Of a stretch of DNA of 64,000 nucleotides, positions 57,090-64,000 are shown piece by piece; within the stretch, counting starts at the first letter, position 1; each line of letters starts with the position of its first letter. Location of the stretch: positions 186,001 to 250,000 of the forward strand of contig JAFLBR010000006.1 in NCBI GenBank assembly GCA_017303795.1. Direction: 5' to 3'. Source of the DNA: Cytophagales bacterium (GTDB lineage Bacteria > Bacteroidota > Bacteroidia > Cytophagales > Cyclobacteriaceae). The notes under the pieces are model-generated. The model worked only from the letters and a program-made list of their open reading frames with translations, searched no databases and had not been told where the DNA came from. The translations under genes were made by a program, and so were the position numbers.

Positions 57090-57335
57090 GCAGATTATCG
57101 AAAATTTAGAACTAGTAAAGGTACCTGCCGGTAGGCAGGTTCACCCTCCCCTTTGCCGAAGCAGCTACGCGCAGCGCAGGCAGGCGCATAAACATTATAT
57201 AACTCTGGCCGGGCGAATCCCAATAACAAGGGAACAGTAAGTTTCGATCCGATTAGGGTCCATGCCTTAGTTCTAAAAAAATTTCTTGATTCCTCCTACC
57301 CATTTGGAAAACTCATAACTATCCTGCATAATTGC
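57090..57335. other. Intergenic region with a GC-rich repeat-like patch
   Basis: The spacer before the ABC operon has a GC-rich patch (about 57121-57190) unlike its surroundings. It includes the hairpin ACCTGCC-GGTA-GGCAGGT (57123-57140) and further CAGGCAGG copies. The rest is ordinary AT-rich sequence. No gene is seen. Confidence 0.5.
57123..57140. repeat. CCTGCC/GGCAGG hairpin, possible interspersed repeat
   Basis: ACCTGCC (57123-57129) and GGCAGGT (57134-57140) pair perfectly around GGTA. Similar CCTGCC-GGCAGG palindromes are known as dispersed repeats in several bacterial genomes. Only one full copy is in this window. It may also help terminate the long SBBP gene. Confidence 0.4.
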
Positions 57336-57359
57336 ACTGTATTAGTTAAGTAATACAGT
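57336..57359. promoter_or_regulatory. 24-bp palindromic operator for the YtrA-type regulator
   Basis: ACTGTATTA (57336-57344) and TAATACAGT (57351-57359) are perfect inverted arms around GTTAAG, placed 14 nt before the start codon of the first ABC gene. Size and layout fit operators of YtrA-subfamily GntR regulators, and such a regulator is encoded in this operon (58975). Autoregulation is the likely purpose. Confidence 0.72.
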
Positions 57360-57373
57360 AAATCACGGTGTAA

Positions 57374-58204
57374 ATGGTAACAATCAAAGACCTAAAGTTC
57401 AGGTATTCCAAAAAGCAAAGTCCTCTTTTTGAGGAACTTAGCTGCGAGCTAAGCTCTGGCAGCATTGTCGGGCTGCTGGGTAAGAATGGAGCGGGTAAGA
57501 CAAGTTTGTTGAAATTGATGGTAGGTTTGCTACAGCCAACGGAGGGCTCGGTACGCATACTCAACCACCAACCCTCCGGGCGCCAACCCTCCCTCCTGCA
57601 GGACATCTACTTTTTGCCCGAAGAATTTCATCAGCCTGGAATCTCCATCAGAAAGTATGTGAAAGCGAATGCCGCATTCTATCCAAGGTTTGATGAGGAA
57701 CTGCTTAACCGTTTGCTTACCGACTTCGAACTTCCTGATGATCGACAACTGAATCAATTTTCGTACGGTCAGAAAAAGAAATTTCTGATTGCCTTCGCGC
57801 TTTCAACCAAGTGCAGGCTGCTGGTTTTTGATGAGCCTACCAATGGACTCGATATTCCCTCCAAAGGAATTTTCAGAAGAGTAATGGCAGGCGCACTGGA
57901 TGAAGATCAGTTGGTGATTATTTCTACGCACCAGGTGCGGGATGTAGAGAACCTGATTGACCGAGTGCTGATGCTGGAGCAAGGAAAGTTTATCATGCAA
58001 AAGAATCTTCATGAGATCGCTGCTAAACTTCATTTTGCCACCACATCCACCCCGCATGGTGAAAATGTTTTGTACCATGAAATGGTACCGGGTGGTTATA
58101 AGGTGATCACCCCACAGAAAGATGGAAGTTCTTCCGTGGATATTGAATTATTATTCAATGCGATTTCTAATGGAACCGAAAAAATGAAAGCCTATGTCAA
58201 CTAA
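57374..58204 (+). CDS. ABC transporter ATP-binding protein (YtrB-like)
   Basis: The 276-residue ATPase has Walker A GKNGAGKTS (about 35-43), signature FSYGQKKKF (about 133-141), Walker B LLVFDEPTNGLD (about 153-164) and switch His in ISTHQVRD. It energises the membrane protein encoded next, whose start overlaps its stop by 11 bp. It is first in the operon controlled by the palindrome at 57336. Similar operons respond to cell-wall stress in Firmicutes; the substrate here is unknown. Confidence 0.92.
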   Translation: MVTIKDLKFRYSKKQSPLFEELSCELSSGSIVGLLGKNGAGKTSLLKLMVGLLQPTEGSVRILNHQPSGRQPSLLQDIYFLPEEFHQPGISIRKYVKANAAFYPRFDEELLNRLLTDFELPDDRQLNQFSYGQKKKFLIAFALSTKCRLLVFDEPTNGLDIPSKGIFRRVMAGALDEDQLVIISTHQVRDVENLIDRVLMLEQGKFIMQKNLHEIAAKLHFATTSTPHGENVLYHEMVPGGYKVITPQKDGSSSVDIELLFNAISNGTEKMKAYVN

Positions 58205-58973
58205 TATCTTCAGCGGAAAGCGATTTCAATTATTGGTAAAGCAACACTTTATTCATAACGCACAATTTCTTTTGTTATCAAGTGGTGCTTATGTAGGTGT
58301 GATCTTCATTGTATTGTCGGTCGTGCAAGTAGGCAACGGTCTTGAGCCACATCGATTAGAAATTTTTCAGGGTTTTCTGATCGGCTTTGTAACCGTGTTT
58401 GGAATTCTGTATGTCGGCCACTCCTTTCCTGCATTCCGATCAAAAGAAAGTGCAATCAGTTACCTGATGCTGCCTGCTTCGGCCTTGGAAAAATTTCTCT
58501 TTGAATTTGTTAGCCGGATTGGAATTATACTATTAACGCTTCCGCTTTTGTTTTGGATCACCTATCATTTACAGGGATACTTCTTCGCGCTGTTTACCGA
58601 TCAGATTTTCAAATCCGTGGGTCTTCAGTACCTGATAAAGATTGATGATGATGTACCGGGCCTGGTCTATTGGCTTACCAGCGGTGGCGTGTTGTTCGCG
58701 CTTTCCCTGGCCTTTACAGGAGCCGCTATGTTTACGAAACAACCGTTGGTTAAATCACTTTTTGCAGTGGCCATGATTGTCATGTTCTTTGGTGGCTATA
58801 GCTACATCATTATCGAGCATGTTGGTGTAGGAAGGTATAACCCGCCCGACACGTTGTTGCTGATTCCTACGGAAGAGGAAACTGCACTCAGATTTTTTAC
58901 CCTTGCGTTTTTTGCCGCATCGGCAGTCATGCTTTTCGTAGCGTATTGTAAGTTAAAAGAGCGGGAGGTGTAA
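58194..58973 (+). CDS. ABC transporter membrane subunit
   Basis: The 259-residue protein has about six hydrophobic spans (for example FLLLSSGAYVGVIFIVLSVV, IGIILLTLPLLFWITYHL, GGVLFALSLAFTGAAMF, LFAVAMIVMFFGGYSYIII) and few polar loops, as in ABC-2 type permeases. It carries the motif SKESAISYLMLPAS-like (RSKESAISYLMLPA, about 83-96), common in Bacteroidota permeases of this type. It overlaps the ATPase gene and is 1 bp from the GntR gene. Confidence 0.82.
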   Translation: MSTNIFSGKRFQLLVKQHFIHNAQFLLLSSGAYVGVIFIVLSVVQVGNGLEPHRLEIFQGFLIGFVTVFGILYVGHSFPAFRSKESAISYLMLPASALEKFLFEFVSRIGIILLTLPLLFWITYHLQGYFFALFTDQIFKSVGLQYLIKIDDDVPGLVYWLTSGGVLFALSLAFTGAAMFTKQPLVKSLFAVAMIVMFFGGYSYIIIEHVGVGRYNPPDTLLLIPTEEETALRFFTLAFFAASAVMLFVAYCKLKEREV

Positions 58974-58974
58974 T

Positions 58975-59340
58975 ATGCAATTTCAAGAAGGCAAAAGCAT
59001 TTTTCTGCAAATCGCAGATTCCATCACCGAGAAAGTGGTGAGTGGCGAATTTCCCGCGGGCGAAAAGATTCCATCCGTACGGGAACTCGCTGCGGCAATG
59101 GGTGTAAATCCCAATACGGTTATGCGCACGTACAGTGAGCTTCAGGCAATGAACATTATCGAAAACCAACGAGGCATCGGATACTTTGTAAATCCACAAG
59201 CGAAAAAAATTATTCTGAAAGACAAGCGGCAGGAATTTTTCAACAAAGTATTACCTGAATTTTTGAAGCAAGCTGCTTTACTCGGCATCGATGCCGATGA
59301 ATTAAAAAAAGAATTGGACACTCTGAACGGAACCATATGA
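58975..59340 (+). CDS. GntR-family regulator, YtrA subfamily
   Basis: The 121-residue protein has an N-terminal winged helix (SIFLQIADSITEKVVSGEFPAGEKIPSVRELA in pieces, then VNPNTVMRTYSELQAMNII, about 8-65). Its short helical tail of ~50 residues is typical of the YtrA subfamily, which dimerises through that tail. It sits inside the ABC operon, and a perfect palindrome lies at the operon start (57336-57359). It most likely represses its own operon. The stop overlaps the next start by 4 bp. Confidence 0.9.
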   Translation: MQFQEGKSIFLQIADSITEKVVSGEFPAGEKIPSVRELAAAMGVNPNTVMRTYSELQAMNIIENQRGIGYFVNPQAKKIILKDKRQEFFNKVLPEFLKQAALLGIDADELKKELDTLNGTI

Positions 59341-60023
59341 AATTAAGTAACAAAATACTGTTGGGATTTTTTGGATTCATCTTCCTTTACCTGAGTGCCG
59401 CATTCATGGAAATAAGGCTAACGGGTTCGCCCAACGTTATCAACGATCAGAATAGCATCGCAGAAACGGTAGCCTTGCCAGCCGTAACGTATCTCGTTTT
59501 AAATGGTGTGGATAAAAATATAAATGTTGTCGGCTCAGATAAATCTTCGCTGGAAGTGCGAAGCATTGCCGGAGACTTATTGAAAAAAGTTAAGTATGCC
59601 GTGTCCGGAGATACACTTACGCTGTCAGGCATTGATGCCGGTGATCCTAAAAATCTCAAGATCACGGTATATGTTCCTGCAACACGTTTCAAAGCAATCC
59701 ACGCAAACAATTCTCAGGCTACTATCAAAGGCTTGCAGATATCGCTTTTAAATATTGATCAAAGCGCGGGCGATATTTCTGTGAGTGACTGCAGCATTGC
59801 TAAAATAGAACTCAATCTGAATGCTGCCCAGCTCACTATTTATGAAGCAACCGTAGAGACGATGTCTGTCGGGATGGAAGCCTCAACGGTAAATGTTCAT
59901 TCTCCGCTGATAACCTTGCAAGGCTCCCTGAAAAATCAATCGCGGTTGCTGATTGAAGATGCTCAGGAAATTCAGTTAAAGAAAGATGATAATAGCAGGC
60001 TGAACGTGTATCGGTATCAATAA
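59337..60023 (+). CDS. DUF2807-like membrane-anchored beta-helix protein
   Basis: The 228-residue protein starts with a signal or anchor (ILLGFFGFIFLYLSAAFM). A head-GIN/DUF2807-type right-handed beta structure follows: regularly spaced short strands (LEVRSIAGDLLKKVKYAV, LTLSGIDAGDPKNLKITVYVP, IKGLQISLLNIDQSAGDISVSDC in pieces) that climb as stacked rungs. It overlaps the GntR gene by 4 bp, so it belongs to the same operon. The domain is common in Bacteroidota envelopes. Function is unknown. Confidence 0.72.
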   Translation: MKLSNKILLGFFGFIFLYLSAAFMEIRLTGSPNVINDQNSIAETVALPAVTYLVLNGVDKNINVVGSDKSSLEVRSIAGDLLKKVKYAVSGDTLTLSGIDAGDPKNLKITVYVPATRFKAIHANNSQATIKGLQISLLNIDQSAGDISVSDCSIAKIELNLNAAQLTIYEATVETMSVGMEASTVNVHSPLITLQGSLKNQSRLLIEDAQEIQLKKDDNSRLNVYRYQ

Positions 60024-60026
60024 ATT

Positions 60027-60041
60027 TTACAAGTGTTGTAA
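60027..60041. promoter_or_regulatory. Short palindrome before the second ABC gene
   Basis: TTACAA-GTG-TTGTAA is a perfect 6-bp inverted repeat just after the stop at 60023 and 54 nt before the next gene. It may be an operator or chance. It does not match the 57336 palindrome. Confidence 0.25.
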
Positions 60042-60095
60042 CAAATCATCGCTAAAACCTTCTTATCGAAGAAAGGTACCCCACCCTATCGGAAC

Positions 60096-60986
60096 ATGAA
60101 TATTGAGATAACCGGACTTTCCAAAATTTACCCAAACGGGCACGCAGCTATAAAAAACATTGACCTGCAAATTGGCAGTGGCATGTTTGGACTGCTTGGA
60201 CCAAACGGAGCGGGTAAGTCCAGCTTTATGCGCATCCTGGTAACCGTGCAAAAAGCTACTTCCGGAACAATTCTCATGGATGGTTTGGACATCAATGAAC
60301 ACCGCCACGAGATTAGAAAACTGATCGGATACCTCCCGCAGGACTTCACATTTTTTTCGAAACTAAAGACGTGGGAGTTTTTAGATTATACGGCTCAACT
60401 TTCTACTTCACTAAAAAAGAAAAAGCGGCTTGCTAAAGTTGACAGACTACTGGATCAGGTAGGCTTGCTTGATGTGCGTGAAAGGATGGCCAACAAACTT
60501 TCGGGTGGGATGAAACGAAGACTTGGAATCGCGCAAGCACTTATTGGTGAACCGAGGTTATTGGTCATTGATGAACCTACTACGGGATTAGATCCTGAAG
60601 AGCGCATTCGTTTCAGAAATATTCTTTCCGATTTAAGTCAACGCGATGTTACCATCATACTCTCAACTCATATTGTGGGCGACATCAGCAGCACGTGCCA
60701 TAACATGGCGATGCTGAATAAAGGCGAAGTGGCTTTCAAAGGATCTCCGGAAGGAATGATCGATCAGGTTCGCGGTCATGTGTGGCAGATTATTTTGGAT
60801 GATGCTGAGTTCGATACATTGAAAGCAAAGTATCCGGTAGTTTCCACCATTCCGGTTGATGGAAAATGGGAAGTGCAACTTATTGCGAATGACCAACCGC
60901 ACCCGACTGCTAAAGTGGCCAATCCAAATCTGGAGCACGCGTATGTATATTTTATGGAGAATGAATTTGGTGTGTCGCTGGTATGA
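60096..60986 (+). CDS. ABC transporter ATP-binding protein (ABC-2 type system)
   Basis: The 296-residue ATPase has Walker A GPNGAGKSS (about 35-43), signature LSGGMKRRLGIAQAL (about 135-149), Walker B LLVIDEPTTGLDPEE (about 154-168) and switch His in LSTHIVGD. The C-terminal ~70 residues are the usual DUF4162-like tail. It overlaps the following permease gene by 4 bp and is 72 bp after the DUF2807-like gene, so the two ABC systems may share one transcript. Confidence 0.93.
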   Translation: MNIEITGLSKIYPNGHAAIKNIDLQIGSGMFGLLGPNGAGKSSFMRILVTVQKATSGTILMDGLDINEHRHEIRKLIGYLPQDFTFFSKLKTWEFLDYTAQLSTSLKKKKRLAKVDRLLDQVGLLDVRERMANKLSGGMKRRLGIAQALIGEPRLLVIDEPTTGLDPEERIRFRNILSDLSQRDVTIILSTHIVGDISSTCHNMAMLNKGEVAFKGSPEGMIDQVRGHVWQIILDDAEFDTLKAKYPVVSTIPVDGKWEVQLIANDQPHPTAKVANPNLEHAYVYFMENEFGVSLV

Positions 60987-63900
60987 TCTCGATTAAAAAC
61001 ATAGTAACTATCTCAACCTACGAATCAAAAGTTCTTTGGAGGAATTGGTTTTTCCGCATCGTAGCCCTTGCGGGGATTTTTTTTATCGGGATTTTTAATC
61101 TGGTGGAAATGTCTTCGTTAGATGACCCATCGTGGTGGGCAATGCTCAACGGCTTTGTTCTTCCTTATGCCAGCATCATATTTATTAGCATTCCGCAAGC
61201 AGCGGCCGTTATTTTTTTGGCAACCGGACTTATCAAGAAAGATAAAAAACTAGATACGAATGAAGTCTTTTTTGTAAGGGCCATCAGTAACCTGGATTAC
61301 GTCTTCGGAAAAGCGCTGGCGACGTTTAAGCTTTTCATTCTTTTAAATTTTGTCATACTGCTCATTCCATTTATTGTAGGGTTAACCAATCCGCTGGCTA
61401 CTGTCAATCCTATGGCATTTATCATTTATCCACTAATCGTTAGTGTTCCGAATATTGTTTTCACCATGGGGATTTCATTTCTCCTGGTCACCATCATCCG
61501 CAATCAACCTATCTCTATCGTATTACTCGTTGGTGTTACAGGTGTACAATTGATTTATTATTTCGATAAGTTCTCCAATATTCTGGATTTCACGGGCTTT
61601 AGAATCTCCATGTTGGCGTCAGAGATGTCCGGCTTTATTGATATTGAATTTGCATTGTGGCAACGTGCATTTTTCTTTCTCACAGGCATTGCGTTTTTGT
61701 TTCTCACTGCTTTTTTTCTCGAGCGTTTATCGGGACATAAAACCACGCATCGTGCTACGGCTGGTGTTGGTGTGGTGCTACTTCTGCTTTCATCTTTCAT
61801 GATGATGAAAGTCTGGACCATGCGACAAAGCCCGATTGACTTGCGGCAAGCGATGATAACGGCAAATGGCCGGTGGGCGAATGAACCTAATCTTTCCATC
61901 ACATCACATGCTATTACATTGGAGTGGGCTGGCAACGAAATCATCAGTACTTCAGATTTAGTATTAAAAAATAATACCCGTGAGTTGCTTGATACGATCT
62001 ACTTTTCTTTGAATCCGGGCTTAACGGTAGATACCTTACTCGTAAACGAAGCCCCCGTTCAATTTAAACAAGACGTACAAATCATATATGTCAACAAGGA
62101 CATTAGTATTGCACCAGACCAGGAAATAAAAGTCCGCATAAAATATCACGGAGCCATTCTGCAGGCTGCTGCTCACCTGGAGGTGGATGGAAAAAGATAT
62201 GAGGAATCAAATGATTTCATCATGTTCGCTTTAACAAAAAAGTACGCCTTTCTTGAAGAAGATTATGTGTTACTAACCAATGATGTGCTTTGGTATCCGG
62301 ATACCGAAGTTGGTTATAACCGAGTGGCCGTTGCAAAGGAAAGACAAGCCTTTACCAATTTTGAATTACTTGTAAAAGTACCGGAAGGCAAAACAGCCAT
62401 TTCACAAGGAGCAGTAACCGTAAGTGGCGATGTTCAGAAATTTAAACCCGAGTACCCACTGCCATGCATCTCACTTGTTATTGGTGATTATGTTAAAAAA
62501 GAGATTATTGTAGATAACGTAGCCTATGCAGTATTTCATTATCCAAAGAACGATTACTTTCTGAAGCAACTCGATCAGCTTGCAGATACACTCAGCTACC
62601 TGATTACAGATGTGGTGAGCGAATACGAAGATGCTCAAAAGCTCTCCTACCCTTTCAAGCGAATGCAGTTTGTAGAAGTACCGCTTCACTTCGCGGCTTA
62701 CAATAAAATATACGAAAGCCATCAAGCCTTTCTACAACCCGAAACAGTTTTTTGGCCTGAAGAAGGTGCCGAAATAAGACAGTTTGATTTTGGCCGACAA
62801 CTCCGAGACATGAACACACAGGCCAAAAAAACAAACCAGGTTTTAACTGACAAGCAAAAGCAGGCGAACATATTTAACGACCTGATTAGAAAAGTATTCA
62901 CGAAACAAATTGGCTCAAAATGGGTGAACGATGGCCAGAATATGGACAATCCAGACTATTCGGTCTTTCCAAATTATTATGATTTCAATTCAGGAATTGT
63001 AAGCAGAGACTGGGCACTACTGAACCGGTGTATTGCCACTTACCTCAGAAACGACAAGCAAGTACAAAATGATTACTCCAGAGATATAAACGGAATCTCG
63101 TTTACAGAAGAATGTAATAATCTCATGCAAACTACTCCGCTCTCAAAAATTTTAACAGAAGCAGAGTTTAGTAAAATCAGCAAATCAGTTACCCTGAAAA
63201 GCCAATACCTCTTTTCTTATCTGGGCCAAACCCTGGGAGAAAGTAATTTCAAATCCTTTTTGTATGAATGGGTTAACACACATCAGCACCAGCTAAACAG
63301 CTATGAAGACTTCAGGCAAGCGATGGTTTCACGCTTTAAGGTTGATATTGATCCGATCATCCGCACGGTGTTTTCTGAAACATCACAACCGGCCTTTGAA
63401 ATTTTGGATGTACAGAAATATGAAGTAATGGACGGAGACCGTAAGCGCTACCAGGTTATTGTGAAAGCAAAAAACTCAGGCGACAGCGATGGTGTGCTTG
63501 AGGTAAAGTTCAACCACAAAGAAAATAATGATGAAGACTATTATGCAAAGATCAATGAAGAGGTTGCCGAGGAAGTCCAGGGCAGGCTGTCGGTAATCAA
63601 GCAAGGAGAAACCAAACTATTTGGCTATGTACTAGACGAAAAACCAAATGCCATCTCCATCAACACGATCATTTCCAGAAATATTCCTTCGGTGATTAAT
63701 ATGTCGTTGGGGACGTTGTCAAAGCGCGAAGGCGGAATACTTTTCGATGGTGAGCAGGTTGTTACTAACGAAATGAAATCCGCACAATATGAAGTGATTG
63801 TGGACAATGAAGACAAACAATTCACGCACTTCAGTCCGATCAAACCAACGATGTTGAAAGCATACTTAGACAGTCGCGATACAGTTGTTAAAAAATATCA

Positions 63901-64000
63901 TGGTTCTTGGAATTCTTCCTATTCCAGTTGGTTTGCCACAACCGGTTCCGATTTTTATGGAAGTATTATCCGCTCCGCTCATTTCACCCGATCAGGAGGT
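60983..64000 (+). CDS. ABC-2 type permease fused to a peptidase-M1-like ectodomain, no zinc motif seen (3' end outside window)
   Basis: ATG 60983 overlaps the ATPase stop. The frame stays open for 1006 codons to the right edge. Residues 1-~280 hold about six to seven hydrophobic spans (FFRIVALAGIFFIGIFNLVE, LFILLNFVILLIPFIVGL, VGVVLLLLSSFMMM in pieces), as in ABC-2 permeases. A large extracytoplasmic part follows, starting with a beta-rich segment like the N-domain of M1 peptidases, then YPFKRMQFVEVPLHFAAYN, which matches the region just before the M1 active site. No HExxH is found in the visible part, so peptidase activity is unlikely. Its partner is the ATPase at 60096. Confidence 0.78.
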   Translation, partial: MISIKNIVTISTYESKVLWRNWFFRIVALAGIFFIGIFNLVEMSSLDDPSWWAMLNGFVLPYASIIFISIPQAAAVIFLATGLIKKDKKLDTNEVFFVRAISNLDYVFGKALATFKLFILLNFVILLIPFIVGLTNPLATVNPMAFIIYPLIVSVPNIVFTMGISFLLVTIIRNQPISIVLLVGVTGVQLIYYFDKFSNILDFTGFRISMLASEMSGFIDIEFALWQRAFFFLTGIAFLFLTAFFLERLSGHKTTHRATAGVGVVLLLLSSFMMMKVWTMRQSPIDLRQAMITANGRWANEPNLSITSHAITLEWAGNEIISTSDLVLKNNTRELLDTIYFSLNPGLTVDTLLVNEAPVQFKQDVQIIYVNKDISIAPDQEIKVRIKYHGAILQAAAHLEVDGKRYEESNDFIMFALTKKYAFLEEDYVLLTNDVLWYPDTEVGYNRVAVAKERQAFTNFELLVKVPEGKTAISQGAVTVSGDVQKFKPEYPLPCISLVIGDYVKKEIIVDNVAYAVFHYPKNDYFLKQLDQLADTLSYLITDVVSEYEDAQKLSYPFKRMQFVEVPLHFAAYNKIYESHQAFLQPETVFWPEEGAEIRQFDFGRQLRDMNTQAKKTNQVLTDKQKQANIFNDLIRKVFTKQIGSKWVNDGQNMDNPDYSVFPNYYDFNSGIVSRDWALLNRCIATYLRNDKQVQNDYSRDINGISFTEECNNLMQTTPLSKILTEAEFSKISKSVTLKSQYLFSYLGQTLGESNFKSFLYEWVNTHQHQLNSYEDFRQAMVSRFKVDIDPIIRTVFSETSQPAFEILDVQKYEVMDGDRKRYQVIVKAKNSGDSDGVLEVKFNHKENNDEDYYAKINEEVAEEVQGRLSVIKQGETKLFGYVLDEKPNAISINTIISRNIPSVINMSLGTLSKREGGILFDGEQVVTNEMKSAQYEVIVDNEDKQFTHFSPIKPTMLKAYLDSRDTVVKKYHGSWNSSYSSWFATTGSDFYGSIIRSAHFTRSGG

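Overview
The window looks like a chromosomal segment of a Bacteroidota bacterium, most likely of the order Cytophagales. The evidence is: a short primary sigma factor without region 1.1; -7 boxes of the Bacteroidota form TAnnTTTG in front of several genes; almost no Shine-Dalgarno sequences; two secreted proteins ending in type IX secretion sorting domains; a TonB receptor followed by a DUF4249 lipoprotein; and PurT, a DUF2911 protein and a SWIB protein in their usual Bacteroidota forms. Species-level placement is not possible from this sequence alone. No integrase, transposase, CRISPR array, rRNA or replication origin is visible. One tRNA (Asp) is present.

Layout. 1-6 kb: tail of a penicillin acylase, purT, then a minus-strand block (small unknown protein, rpoD, acyl-lipid desaturase, alpha/beta-hydrolase lipoprotein, cyclophilin). 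6-12 kb: a small secreted protein, a 38-residue membrane protein coupled to a sodium:solute symporter, a DUF2911 protein, 3-methyladenine DNA glycosylase, an OmpA/PD40 envelope protein and a lysine-tailed SWIB protein. 12.5-17.4 kb: a broken methyltransferase gene, gamma-glutamyltranspeptidase, a TetR regulator and a Tat-exported oxidoreductase. 17.4-19.3 kb: tRNA-Asp, a Fic protein gene with a palindromic promoter/operator, and a tiny stand-alone transcription unit for a 27-residue hydrophobic peptide. 19.3-30 kb: accA; a four-gene overlapping operon (metallo-beta-lactamase fold protein, patatin, urocanate hydratase, acyltransferase); two small outer-membrane barrels; folC-trmB; a phosphoesterase-glycosyltransferase pair; and a TrpF-like protein without the catalytic cysteine. 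30-42 kb: a lipoprotein and type IX-secreted subtilase, rpe, an LpoB/COG3014 lipoprotein pair, a barrel-like protein with a non-standard start, gyrA, a TPR protein, an ABC-F ATPase and a frameshifted short-chain dehydrogenase.

42.9-47.3 kb holds an unusual envelope operon: lamin-tail lipoprotein, DUF4956 membrane protein, HlyD-type adaptor, TolC-like protein and the cut-off start of a further secreted gene. It looks like a tripartite export route tied to lamin-tail/CotH-type surface proteins. 47.5-57.1 kb is a TonB receptor - DUF4249 - macroglobulin-like/plug operon, followed by a 1147-residue SBBP-repeat type IX cargo. From 57.3 kb to the right edge lies a two-part ABC transporter locus with its own YtrA-type GntR regulator and a 24-bp palindromic operator just before the first gene. 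Its last gene, an ABC-2 type permease fused to a peptidase-M1-like ectodomain with no zinc motif in the visible part, runs off the window.

Two genes (methyltransferase at 12.5 kb, dehydrogenase at 42.1 kb) carry single-base losses in homopolymers. The first also has an internal stop. A third (47.1 kb) is a 5' fragment only. These may be real gene decay or, for the homopolymer cases, sequencing errors.
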